Assembly: GCA_036346275.1 (NCBI GenBank)
Contig: CM070723.1
Span: 1,426,001-1,490,000 of the forward strand
Length of the DNA: 64,000 nt
Source of the DNA: Otatea glauca
Lineage: Eukaryota; Streptophyta; Magnoliopsida; Poales; Poaceae
Direction: 5' to 3'
Below are positions 44,139 through 55,181 of the stretch, one piece after another (the stretch's first letter is position 1; the number at the start of each line of letters is the position of its first letter). The notes beneath the pieces were generated by a model that was not told the origin of the DNA, searched no databases, and was given only the letters and a program-made list of their open reading frames with translations. The position numbers were made by a program, and so were the translations under genes.

Positions 44139-46156
44139 CTAAATGTCAATATGACGTGCAACTTTTGATCTCGTATCTTGTATTGGTTCTTTTTCTTTTT
44201 CAGAACATTGGACCATATTGATCAAAAAGGGATTAGCATCCAATTGCATCGTCGACTCTTCTGCGAATTTGAGTCGGCCATCTTCTATAGTAGATTGTAT
44301 CTGCTGTCGAAAAATATTGCAATCATTAGTATTATGAGAAAAAGTATTATGCCATTTACAATACCTTCGCTTTTTAATTTCATCAGCCAATGGTATGGTG
44401 TGTCCTTCAGGCAAACGTATTATTTTTTACTGTAGTAAAAAATCAAAGATACGGTCACATTTAGAATTATCAAATGCATATTTTATTTTTAACTTATTTT
44501 TAGACGGCTTGAGCCAAAAACAGACTAGGGACTTCTTAGACCCCTTAACCCATTCGACTATAGTTACTTCAACCTCGTCATCTTTAGATGAATTACTCGA
44601 GACGTACTCGATGAGGTTGATCTTGGCTTTATCTTTATCATTGTTATTATAATAATTTTTGAACTTATCCCTAAAGCCTTGTTATCGGTGAAACGACTTT
44701 CTTTAGCTGATACCCTATGCAACAGGTGACTTAAATCGGTAAATATTTATCCACAGAATTTTTCCTTCATCTGGGGAATTAACCCTTGGAATGCTAAATT
44801 GGCTAACTGATTATTAGGCAAAGCGACACTAAAACACCGATTTCTCACTTCTCTAAACCTCCTAACATAATCTGTAACCGATTCACCAAATTTATGTTGG
44901 ACAGAACTCAAGTCAAAAATTCTGAGTTCTAGACTCTCAGAGAAAAAGTACTCATCGAACCAGCTTTCCAAATCGGTCCAAAAATTGATCGAATTCGAGG
45001 ATAAGCTTGTGAACCATGTAAAAGCAACTATTGACAAAGATAGTGGGAACAACCTAATCTTTAAACCATCGGACTGAACAGCTTCACCGCATTGCACGAT
45101 GAAATGTCCGACGTGCTCCAAAGTGGTGATGGAGTCATCCCCTGAGAATTTTGCAAAATCGGGAACTTTGAAGTTATTTGGATAAGGCATTCAATCAATA
45201 TAATCAGGGTACGGCTTCCGATAGTCTGTAACTTTCCCTTTAGGCTGTATGCCAAATTGGTCTTGCAATATGATGGCTATCTAATCGACCCAATTTACTG
45301 TATTAGTCGATACAGTGTTAGAAGTTTTCCAATTACGTTCGTAACCAGCATCCTACCCCCCAAGTGTAAGCTTGGGTTGATTGTTCGCTTTAGCCGATGG
45401 GAGCTGATGAGGCTACTCATAGCCTATGTTCGTTCTCCTAGCAATCGGCTCTGGTACTAGAACGAAGGGTTTCAAGTACTTTATAACCTTGTATGGAGCC
45501 ATATTCCTCTACAGAATCTGCTCGGTGTACTGTGGGTGCCTAAGGGTTTCAATTGGCTGTGGAACCGATTGGGGAAAAACGTAAAATGACGCTTATGGTG
45601 GTAAGTATGCTAGTGCAGCCAACTTAGCGGCATCGGTATATACTTGATAATGCACAACCCCACTTGTACGAGGATCTCGTGGCAATATTATGGTTGGTTG
45701 GGTTGGCATCATGGTAAGAGATGGAGTTGTAGCCAATGTCTTAGGATCGGCCATTAACACCGTGTTTTGCGTGCTTGGTGCTACCAAACAGACCGGGTAA
45801 TTTGAAAGGGTCTGCATTGGATCGAGTATGCTTCCGACCGATGCCAACTCTTGAGCTATAGTCTTAACACTGTTAGCGATCATCGGCTTAAGAGTTGTTA
45901 CCAATGTCGATGACTAATTGATTAAAGCATGGTGCACAGATTGATTAATCATGGCAGATAATTCAGCTTGTGCAGGCATGTATCGACTTACCGATGTATC
46001 GGTAATTATCGTGTCGCCAAGAGGATTGACCGATGGCAATGCAGTCTTTTGGGTAACTCCACGTTGAGTATTTTTATAGCAACTCAACATCATCTCCTCG
46101 AGTGCGGCTTTCTGATCCTCGATATCTTTGCACCATTCTGGTAACAAATTGTCCAA
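44139..46156 (-). pseudogene. Tat-lineage gag region
   Basis: The minus-strand reading starts near the 5' LTR with LPEWCKDIEDQKAALEEMM (45914-46156), a variable linker follows (45593-45904), then the retrotransposon gag core at 44747-45190. The core contains FSGDDSITTLEHVGHF, ESVTDYVRRFREVRNRC and NLAFQGLIPQMKEKF. A Cys/His region follows (RYCKWHNTFSHNTNDCNIF, 44139-44414). Frames are broken between these blocks. Gag packages element RNA. Confidence 0.75.
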
Positions 46157-46227
46157 TGTTGGGACGATTATAGCTTCGGTGTTGAGGTCGAAACGACAGA
46201 ATTAATTTTTTGATAGAAAACATCGTG

Positions 46228-46250
46228 TCCCGCCGGGCATGCCAAAAGTG
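46228..46250 (-). promoter_or_regulatory. Primer-binding site of Tat-lineage element
   Basis: Directly inside the 5' LTR on the minus strand the sequence reads CACTTTTGGCATGCCCGG, a form typical of the primer-binding region in Tat/Cinful-like elements. The exact tRNA is not assigned. Confidence 0.55.
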
Positions 46251-46936
46251 TGTTGGCGTCGAAAAATATGACGCCAGATTGATTGGCTCAAACACACGTG
46301 AACATCAGGTTCAAGAGGTTCAAAGCGTGCCAACTGATTTGATCCTGCAATCGGCAAGACAGATTGAAAACTACACTCAATGTCGATCTAATGTGATAAT
46401 CGCCAAGGATCTAAATAGCTATACAAAGCCGATTAAATCAAACGGTAACGATAAGTCTATACAACCTATTAGGACTGATTAGATGATTGATAAAGGTAGA
46501 TCTTCTCAAAAAAATGTGATGCGCAACAAGATCGGAGAAAACCAAACCTAGCATAATCGGAGAAGATCAACAACCGGCGATACACAACTTTATTGATCAA
46601 CGATGAATTATGAAAGATCTAAATTACAAGACTACTCCTAGTTGACAAAAAAAGTAGATAAAAATATATGCGAGTTGTTTGATTGGTTGGTTGTTTTTTT
46701 GCTTGCCCTTAATCCCCTTTTATAGTGCATAGGCTGATCATATCCTTCTCCAATGTGTTACCAGCTATGATCCATATCGGCTTTTATACAGATGAAATTC
46801 CATGTTTGAATCAACATCGGTCATAATTCTATCTTCAACTTAACTTTTCCCTTATTAATCGATATAGGCCATAAATATCCATTTTTATCCTTAACCTGAT
46901 AAATTGATATTGCCTTGCCAAACTTGGGTGCTAACA
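46251..46936 (-). mobile_element. 5' LTR of Tat-lineage element
   Basis: 686 bp, same ends and order as 36203-36886. A minus-strand TATA (CTATAAAAGGGG) lies near 46718-46730. Slightly more diverged in the GGCGATGCGCAAC repeats (here GTGATGCGCAAC and GCGATACACAAC). Confidence 0.85.
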
Positions 46937-46941
46937 ATCCC

Positions 46942-48323
46942 TTAGATAAATATCTTTAGTATCGATCAACAAGTATGAGACTTGTTCGTGAAACTCCTTA
47001 TTCATATTTTGATATTAGTTTGAATTATCCATTACCACATATCATCATGTGAGACAATTGTGAATTATAGGTCAGCACATGTATTGATTGATGATCATGT
47101 TTCACGGATCATGGATATAGAGATCAAATCATTAATGTGGACATATGCTGGAGAACATAATGTTGAAGTGACCCACCATGGGACACTACGGAAATTGTTA
47201 TATTCTTAAGTGTGATCAATTAGTCTCATACATAGTGTATGTGGGATCCTTAGACATGAGATCGTCATGGTTTTCTATAAGTGTAATAGTATACTTAGGG
47301 GTTGCCAAACGCTACTCCGTAACTGGGCAGTTATAAAGGTAGCTTTCAAGTTTACTATGAAACAAACGGAGGAATCTGAACGATCAAGATGGAATTTGCC
47401 CCTCTTATATAATAGAAGAGATATCTCAGGACCCGTCGATATGGTTGGATTAAGGAAGTGCATGGCCATGCCAAATGTGATTGAGGAGTCAATTACAACT
47501 GAGTAATCCACTACAGAACGAGTGAAGGATCGAGCTATCATAGGATGGCACATTTCTCGTATTGAGTTTGATCAATACATGAACACTATATAGGTTCGTC
47601 CGATATAATCTTTGTGTTTATTTCGAAGTCGCTATGCCCTACTAAGGGTAGCTGTCGACTTATAAGTCGAAAGGAGTTTTCGGGCCATGGTCGAATATGC
47701 ATGAACCTACACGGTCACACACTTAACAAATTGAAATACATTGGTTCGGATTGGATTCGTCACTAATAGGCCAAGTGGGCTTTGCACCTTGGTTAGGCCC
47801 CAAACGTAGGGTTCTAATGAGGCTATATAAAGAGAGGCTAAGAGGATACAACTGTTATACCACCGCACCCACCGAAAACCCTAGCCATCACCGCTCAGGC
47901 CCTACGGTGCGCACTGGTGCTAGCACACCGACGCACGATATTCCTTCCCTGAACGTGTGGACTTTGGTAGAGGCATTGCTGCTACTACGGCACTAATAGG
48001 GATGATCATTCAGGCACATTCAACCACCGCTCGAGGACACACACTATGTTGAATCGGGCTACTTCAACTCTCCTTCCGCTGCACTGCACATCTAGTTTAC
48101 TTGGCGTCCTGGTTTACATGGTAGAATTTTTAATTTCCTTTAGTGTAGCCTACCCGTATTCCTATAACCATATTAGTATTCAGACGTTAGAGAAATCTAC
48201 TGCTGACACTTTGTTTTAACAACAAAACCTACAAACATTTAATTGTGTAGATTTTCCACACAGAAACCTTCTCCGCAATGATAGATCAGCAGACGATAAC
48301 AGATCAACTGTCTTCAATTCGAG
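46942..48323 (+). mobile_element. Degenerate copia-type LTR and internal remnant
   Basis: AT-rich sequence with a plus-strand TATA (GCTATATAAAGAG at about 47822-47833) followed by a C-rich leader (CACCGCACCCACCGAAAACCC). That arrangement fits an LTR promoter. No intact gag or pol frame. The short open frames at 47267-47553 and 47751-47996 have no domain. Boundaries unknown. Confidence 0.35.
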
Positions 48324-48671
48324 GAGTTCATCACTTTTCTAGCCACATGTGTAATTTTTTTTCAAATTTGGCCCCCTTTTGAACGCAATTACAAAAATAG
48401 CCCTATCCCCAACTGCAAAGGCACTGAAAGGTAACACGTATCACCTTCCACGAAAGCCGCTACCGTTCTCCCAGAGCGCGGCAAGCCACCGAACCTATCA
48501 TAGTACGGGAGAGCAGCAGTGGCTTCCACGGTAAGGGAGCACGGAAGGTGACACATGTCACCTTCTAACCCTTTTGCAGTCTAGGATAGGGCTATTTTTG
48601 CAATTGTATTTGGGAGGGGGTCAAATTTGCAAAAAAACAATTACACGCGGGGCTAGAAAACTGATGATTTC
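48324..48671. mobile_element. Mutator-like MITE (348 bp)
   Basis: A perfect 9-bp target duplication CAATTCGAG (48315-48323 and 48672-48680) surrounds inverted ends GA-x2-TCATCA-x-TTTTCTAGCC. The terminal inverted repeats extend about 50 bp (…GTGTAATT…CAAATTTG). The interior contains an inner inverted pair (GGAAGGTGA…TCACCTTCC and GTGGCTTCC/GAAAGCCGC). No coding capacity. Looks like a distant relative of the element at 33893. Confidence 0.8.
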
Positions 48672-48750
48672 CAATTCGAGATGCTCAAACAGGTGTCGAA
48701 CACATAGAGTATATGTCACATTCTCAAACACCTGCTTAATAAGTCAATCC

Positions 48751-49184
48751 TGTTAAGATATAACTAACTTATAGGGTCTGTGTGCGAGTTTCGAATTTAC
48801 TCCTCATGGCTTTTGGCTATAAATATAGCCCATATTGTACAAGAAAGATGAATAAATAAGAAAACAGTCCAAACTACCTATAAATGTCACTCGTTGCCAT
48901 CAACCTGCGCTACCGCGCAAACTCACCCGACAGGAACACTGCCTCGCCCCGTTGGAGCGCTGACTTACTGTCGCCACCAAAAGCTCCTACCGAGCACTGT
49001 GTCACCAGGTCCGGATTGACCGTGCACCCGTCGAGTGCCAAGCTGCCCGGAGCTCGAGCCAAGCACCACATCGCCACGTCTGGATCCATCTCTCCTACGA
49101 TGCTCCTTTAGAATGACAAGCCACCCAGAGTTCCCACCGAGCACCACATCACTGCATCCAGATCCGCCGCGCTCCCATCGAGTG
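48751..49184 (+). mobile_element. Copia-type LTR fragment
   Basis: Starts TGTTAAGATATAAC, with TATA (GGCTATAAATATAGCC, 48816-48831, itself a palindrome) and then a C-rich stretch. The right part (48960-49180) consists of loosely repeated CACCGAGCACCACATC words. The end is cut by the gypsy LTR start at 49185. Confidence 0.45.
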
Positions 49185-49690
49185 TGTAACATCCCAGAAT
49201 TTTACTTCTAAAAATAAAGGACTTGTTATTAAAAATTAAAAATATTATTATATTGGATTATGTGGAATTTAAATAAGAAAATAAAACACAATTTAAATTG
49301 GAAAAAAAATTATTATGTTCAAAATCTCTTCGGGTATTTCTGTAAATTTTTCCAAAAATTTTAACTATATTTGCTATTTTCTAAAAGACTTTTTGGATTC
49401 TAGTAATTATTCAAAACAAAAATTATCTAAATATAAAGTGGAAATAATTTTTGTAAGTTCAAAAGGACCTAATTAAATTCTCTGAATTTTGGAAAAAAAT
49501 TAGGAGTTGTTCTATTATTTTTCTAAGTTAAAAAGAATTTTTAGTATTTAAAAATTAATTATTGTATGAATAATAATAATATTATATTATTTATTAATAT
49601 TTATTTGTGCTTTAATTGCTGAAACTAGGGAAACTAAATATTTTAAAACTTTCACTTAGAAAACTAGAAATATTATGGCCATTACTGGCA
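49185..49690 (+). mobile_element. Ty3/gypsy LTR fragment
   Basis: Begins TGTAACATCCCAGAATTTTA, the same type of LTR start as the one at 1809, followed by a very AT-rich U3. The rest of the LTR is not present; the sequence passes into copia pol remnants by about 49900. Confidence 0.55.
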
Positions 49691-49989
49691 GCGATGCACT
49701 CATTGTTGGCACTGGAAGGATATCATAGTTCTCTCTATGGGTACTCGTATAATAATATAGGATATTTTTTTGTATCCTAAGTTCAGTTGTACTCTATAAA
49801 GCTTGAAAGACATTAGCCTGAATGGTTTTCCCATGGAGACATATAATGAGGACGGTACATAATATCCACTCATGACTAAGTTTAACAGGTGCAATAAACG
49901 TGTGGTTAAAAAACTTTCTTCCTTCTCAAGATTATATTATAGATATATAAAACCTGAAGGATATGCTGTGATGAAAACAATACTTCAAA

Positions 49990-50749
49990 TCCCATAACTC
50001 TTTAAGATCTGGTATGATTGACCGGGTCAACCTAGGTTGAATATGATAAGAAAAACTATGAATAATTCTACTAGCCATAATATAAAAACTACAAACTTCC
50101 TTAGACCTGGAGACTTCTTATGTCCAGCTTGTGCTAAAGGAAAGCTCATAACTAGACCCTCTTATCTGAAAGTTAGGGAAGAATTACTGAGTTTTTTTTT
50201 GAAAGAATTGAAGGTAATATTTGTAGACATATCTAGCCCCTGTCGGGCCCCTTTACATACTTTATGATCCAGATAGATGCTTCTACTAGATGGTCCCATA
50301 TATGACTCTTATCTACTCAGAACCATGCTTTTCCTAAATTAATCACCCAAATTATTAAATTAGGAGCCTCCTTTTCAGATGAAAGGATTAAGTCTATTAA
50401 AATGGACAATGCTGGTGAGTTTACCTCAAAGGTATTTAATGATTTTTGTATGGCTCTAGGAATTAATGTAGAACATTTAGTACATCATGTCCACACACGA
50501 AATGGTCTTGCAGAGTAATTAATTAAAAGAATCAAACTAATTGTTAGACCACTCTTGCAGAATTGTAGGCTACTCACCAGTTGTTAGGGCCCTACAGTGC
50601 TGCACACTGCTTCATTAATTCAACTTAGACCAACTACATACCACATCTTCCCCCTTGTAGTTAGTACAAGGGAAAGAACTAATGATTTTCCGTCTACAAA
50701 AATTTGTCTGTGCTGTATGTGTGCCAATTTCACCACCACAGCATACATC
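49990..50749 (+). pseudogene. Copia pol fragment: pre-integrase zinc finger and integrase (5' part)
   Basis: Plus-strand translation gives NMIRKTMNNSTSHNIKT and FLCPACAKGKLITRPSY, the gag-pre-integrase motif with its C-x2-C. Integrase pieces follow: DISSPCRAP, DASTRWS, IKSIKMDNAGEF, ALGINVEHLVHHVHTRNGLAE and PISPPQHTS. Several stops are present. The frame is interrupted at ACATC (50745-50749) by the nested element and resumes at 52407. Confidence 0.75.
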
Positions 50750-52406
50750 TATAAGCATCTAGGCCCTAAATTTTAGTGATGTATGTGTTCTGGCGATTAA
50801 TGATGTTTGATTATCAAGACTAACAATGTTTAAAGGTTTCAAGATGAGTTAGTGCTTGACTTTGGCATAATGGGAGTTTTTGGTATTTACGGATCCCCGA
50901 AAAGTTAAAATTGATGGCAAAGCAAGAAGATCAAGGACATTGCATTTTGAAATGATCCAGGGTGTTGAGGATGGATCATTGTAGTGTTAGATCTTTATTT
51001 TATTTTGGCAGTACTATTATAGGAGTCTAGGCTAGTATCTTGAACCTGGTTAGGCTGGGTAGCTAGTGGTAAAGCACCCTAGTCTTGTTTATCTCATCTA
51101 TAGTCAAAGAAAACTCTTGAAAAGTTGAAGTTGCAACAGAATCAAAATTGGAGCAATATTTTGGATTAGTTTGAAAATTTTTAATACTTTCCGGATGATT
51201 CTATAGCTATCGGACAATGGAAGGATCACTAGAGCTGAATGTGGTACTTTTCAATGTGTTGAAAAAATTACACATTCCGGCTGATCCTATAACTAGCAGA
51301 CAAGGAAGCGAATTATTGGAGTCAAAGGTAGTATTTTTCAATGTGTTGGAAAGTTTCATATTCTGGATGATCCTATAGCTATTGAATAAGGAAGCGGATT
51401 ATTGAAGCCGAAGGTAGTGATTTTCAAGGTGTAGGAAAGTTACTCCTTCCAGATGATCCTATAGCTACTGAAAAAGCAAGCGGATCATTGAGACAAAGAG
51501 TTGGCTTTCGGCATGGGCTGAAATTTTTGTACATTTTGGATGATTCAGATGTAAGGATGATCTAGAAGCTGTCGGATGATACCTTAGGACTATAATGGCT
51601 AGTTTTTTTGACCATTGGACTTCAAGCTTTAGAATGATCTAGAAGGGCTCCGAATGATCCGGCAGGTATTGATTTCTTAGAAAAGTGAGTGTAACGACTA
51701 GTTTCTTCAAGTGGACTATAAATACTTGGCATGGATATCTATGTGATGACTCTTCACCACTCTATAGATTCATCTCATACCAATGGAGGAGCAAGAGCAT
51801 TCAAAAGCAGATTTTGAGATATTTGAGAGATAGCATAGGCTTTTAGTGTGCATCGCTCTAGTTGCTTTACCTGTCTAGGTTCAAGTGATGCTCTAGGCTT
51901 GTTACCCTTGGAGATCGGCATCTCCTAGATGGCTTGTAGGCGTGGTTCTCGGTGACCTTCCAAGAAGGAGCTTGTGGAAAGGCACCGGAAGTGGCGTGAA
52001 GGTTTGAAGTCTACCTATCCGGAGCGAAGAAGGACTATCACGAGTGGATGACATGATTCCTTGCACGATTTCAAGTTAGAGCGATACTTTTACGAGAGTG
52101 CTCCAACGAGGAGTAGGAGAGATTACCGAATCTCCAAGACCTCGGTAAAAAATTTATTATGCTTCTTGTCTCTTTTACGTTCCCGCATTTACTTACATGT
52201 CTTACAATTTCTAGATACTAGACTTGTGTAGGATTGGAACTTAGGTTGTAAAACTTCACTAGACTTGTGTAGGAGTTGTCTTGGCTACATTAGAAACAAC
52301 AGGCACATAGGTTGGGTTAAGTAAAGTTAAGTTTTTAATTTGGACATTAACAAAAAGAATCACAATTCACCACCCCCTCCCCCTCTTGCGCATACTATCC
52401 ACTTCA
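50750..52406 (+). mobile_element. Nested LTR, SIRE/Maximus-like (solo or remnant)
   Basis: Flanked by a 5-bp direct repeat ACATC (50745-50749 and 52407-52411). On removal, the copia integrase sequence becomes continuous (PPQHTS/LGPH). The interior starts near CATCTAGGCCCTAAATTTTAGTGATG and ends with TTCACCACCCCCTCCCCCTCTTG, matching the general layout of the LTR at 59720-61159 (CATCTAGGCCCC…CTATTCACCCCCCCTCT). About 51180-51520 has four diverged repeats of a unit near 85 bp (GGATGATCCTATAGCTA…). No coding region. Confidence 0.65.
51180..51520. repeat. Tandem repeat inside nested LTR (about 85-90 bp x 4)
   Basis: Each unit carries GGATGATCCTATAGCTA or a variant, then GAAGCGGATTATTG and TTTTCAATGTGTTGGAAA. 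Copies near 51190, 51280, 51365 and 51445. Analogous in place to the dyad-rich repeats of the related LTR at 59720. Confidence 0.65.
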
Positions 52407-53060
52407 ACATCCTTGGGCCCTCACTAAAAGTTAGGGATCTTTGTAGATTATGAATCTCTATCAATTATTAAATACCTTGAGCCTATGACAGGGGATCTAT
52501 ATACGGCTCGGTACGCTGACTGTATCTTTGATGAGGACAATTTTGCAGTATTATGAGAGAAAAGCGCCACGTTAAAGAATATCATGAAATAGATTAGAAT
52601 ATCACTAGCATACAGTCCTTAGACCCACGCACTAGAGAATCCGAACTTAAAGTTCGAAGGATAATAAATATGCAACAAATAGCAATAGTATGTCATATGC
52701 CTTCTCTGATCATAAGGGAGTGAAAAATAACTACATTAAACGCACCACAGAGAGTGGAAATACCTCATATGGAGATTGAATCTACTCTTACCCATCTTGG
52801 GAAAAAGAGGGGGAGACCTTTGGGCACACGGGACTCAATTCTGCAAAGACGTTCATAGAAACAGAGGACCAAACAAGACAAATCACTCCCCAATACAGTG
52901 AAAGAAGCTCAACCTGTTGTTGAGAAAATCCTAGAAGCGAGCCATCCTAAGGATGGACAATGCTCGAGAATTTTACACAAGGGTTGGATTTTAGTAAAAA
53001 CTAAACTTGGAAATAGAGACTATGTGCCAATGAAAGTAATAGAATTGGATTAGGTTATGT
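52407..53060 (+). pseudogene. Copia pol fragment: integrase tail (3' part)
   Basis: Resumes after the nested insertion with LGPH-stop-KLGIFVDYESLSIIKYLEP and GDLYTARYADCIFDEDNF, the typical copia integrase C-terminal (GKG-like) region. A linker with KKRGRPLGTRDS follows, and the fragment ends near VIELD at about 53050. Many stops. No reverse transcriptase follows, so the element is truncated. Confidence 0.7.
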
Positions 53061-53788
53061 GCCAATTTAACTTGAGAAATATATTAGAAACTTATTGTTA
53101 TTATTATTGTTTGTTTTATATTTTATTTCAATCTATTTATTGTATTCAATTGAAAATACTGCTTTATTGCAAAATAACCATATCAGTCATCCTTTTGAAT
53201 TAAGCCTTGCATGTAGTTATATTATATTTGCATTTTGTGCATAACTTGTTTATTGCTTTATCTACTCACATTTGCAACAATAAATCAATCAGTTGAATAG
53301 GAATCAACACTTGCTCTAGAGGAGTTCCAAGAGGAAGCGAAAGCGAATTACTAGGAGTCGAGTCTTTTTGATTGTCTGTGGGTCAATGGGTTGTCTACTG
53401 CAATTTCTTTAGTGAATAAGCTATGTGAGGCCTAATAAATGTAAAGTCGACCATAAGGTTATCATACTATCTTTTTTATCTAATAAATCTAGTCGTTTAT
53501 TATTATTTCATAGTGTATGGAGTTAATATTATATATATGTTGTCACTATGTACACTAGTGTGATTCTAGACTAGTGCAATATACATAGAGGATCCGAATT
53601 TACATATTTAGATCCTAACAACATGATCTTACAATACTAGACACAATTAAAAAAGAATCAGAAATGTACTATATATCTATATAAAACTGGTAGAGGTAAG
53701 TTATTCATCGCTTCAATGCTGCAAAGATAACTCACAAAGTGCCAGTTAGATCTTTCTTAAAAGAAAGTGCTAGTAATATAAGTCCTGT
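53061..53788. other. Unassigned AT-rich sequence
   Basis: Poly-T/A rich. Possibly the remainder of the copia element. No gene or ordered repeat seen. Confidence 0.3.
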
Positions 53789-54052
53789 ATGGGGGCTTTA
53801 AGCTAGCTTCAGCTTCTAAAAAGCCAGTGTACCCCCAAACATCTTAGCTTTTAAGCGATTTTTGGCATAAGCTAGAAGCCGCATATAACTAGCAAAAGCT
53901 GAAAGCTATGCTGGACCTATTTTTGCAGCTTATTGCTGAGGAAAACTGATTATTTGTGAAATGATCACTTATAAAAAGTTACAGCCGCTTTGCAGTCCAG
54001 AAAACCAAAAAGTAGCTTTCCGAAAAGCTATAGCACTTCAAATAAGCCCATA
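53789..54052. mobile_element. MITE with imperfect TIRs
   Basis: Left end TATGGGGGCTTTAAGCTAGC and right end (reverse complement) TATGGGCTTATTTGAAGTGC. The interior is full of AGCTT/AAGCT words (AGCTTCAGCTTCT, AAAGCTGAAAGCT). The target duplication is not clear, so the superfamily (hAT or Harbinger) is not assigned. Confidence 0.5.
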
Positions 54053-54192
54053 GTTTTGGGCAAAGCTAGAACCAACATATAGCTTTATATACTAGGAGGA
54101 TTCAGTGCTCCACTTCAAATTCCATGTATATCCAAATCCAAATATCCAACAAGCCCAAATCAAATGCGCGGTGTTCCACCGTACAATCTTCC

Positions 54193-54430
54193 CGTGAGTG
54201 CATGGTTGGTTCTCTTAATAAGTTATACATATACGGGGATTCTATAAAAAAAATGAAAAAGAAAATGCTACCTTGTATGTGACAGGACAACCAACTAAGG
54301 ACCATATGAGCACTTGATCGAGCTGGGAAGCTGGCTGCCAATTAAGAGCTAGCTACACACACGCACACTAGCTGCAGGCTCTTACTAGTTTCTTCACGTG
54401 AGCTCATGGTTGGTTCTCTTAACAAGTTGC
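54193..54430. repeat. Direct repeat of about 35 bp, 205 bp apart
   Basis: CATGGTTGGTTCTCTTAA followed by AAGTT occurs at about 54200 and again at about 54405, with CGTGAG before both copies. It may be a local duplication or the scars of an excision. Confidence 0.6.
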
Positions 54431-54483
54431 GTATGAATTTTTTTTTCTAAATAATATATTTTTAAAAATAATTCTACAAAAAT

Positions 54484-54706
54484 AATACACCAAATTTTTT
54501 TTACAAAAATACACCTGTGTCAACATTTCAAATTGCGACAGAAGCTTCTGTCGCAATTTCAAATGGAGACAGAGGTCTATTTTGTCGCAGATTGAATTGG
54601 TCGACGGATTATTTTATCGTAGATTCATTTGGTCGACAAGGCTAAGACTTCTGTCGCCATTTCAAATGACGATAGAGGTGTATTCTTGTAAAAAAATTGG
54701 CGTATT
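54484..54706. mobile_element. Small foldback MITE
   Basis: The inverted ends share AATAC-x-CC-AATTTTTTT-ACAA-AATACACC over about 40 bp. The inner part contains paired GACAGAAG/CTTCTGTC and TGTCGCA words. The wording (ACAAGAATA…CC) recalls the ends of the foldback at 3984-5785. No coding capacity. Confidence 0.55.
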
Positions 54707-55181
54707 AAATCAGTTATATATACTCATGGTAGCAAGACTCGCGATGACCAAGATATCGACGACGTCGACCGCCAGATCGAGAATGGATTGAACCCTAACT
54801 TGCAAATCAGCCCCCACCTAAGCCCTAGGCATGCATCGCCATGGGGAGAAAATAAGGCACCACAGGTGCCATGCCCGCATGCTCCCCCACCCTAACCCTA
54901 AGCACACAGCGCCATGGCCGAATTGCTTAAAGGCGAGGACAGCAGAGGCAACACACAAGCAATAGAGAGCAGAGGCTGGTGGGGATGACTGGAATGATGG
55001 TGTGGCCATCTTCATAGTGGCGACGAACATCAGAGCTAGGAAGAGCGAGCGGCATTTTTTTCTTCAGATGAATGGGAATTGGGGGCATGAGAGTGGAAAT
55101 CGGGGAAGAAAGCATGGCAGCTGCAGTGGGAGGAAGCGAAGGAGTCTAGCAAGCAACGCATGCGGGTGAGGGATGGCTAGG
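54707..55181. other. Unassigned sequence
   Basis: Open frames on the minus strand (54818-55030 and 54927-55115) have no domain. Ends at the CACTA left terminus. Confidence 0.3.

Larger units (their letters stand above)
36203..46936 (-). mobile_element. Full-length Tat-lineage Ty3/gypsy retrotransposon
   Basis: 10.7 kb with two LTRs (36203-36886 and 46251-46936) in the same orientation. LTR ends are TGTTAGCACCC and GCCAACA on the minus strand. Flanks ATCTC (36198-36202) and ATCCC (46937-46941) form a 5-bp target duplication with one mismatch. Gag and pol run on the minus strand (46160 to about 40450); a polypurine tract precedes the 3' LTR. The element has two RNase H-type domains and an antisense plus-strand ORF between pol and the 3' LTR, both known features of the Tat/Grande/Ogre lineage. 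The integrase core is missing and the frames are broken. Confidence 0.88.
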
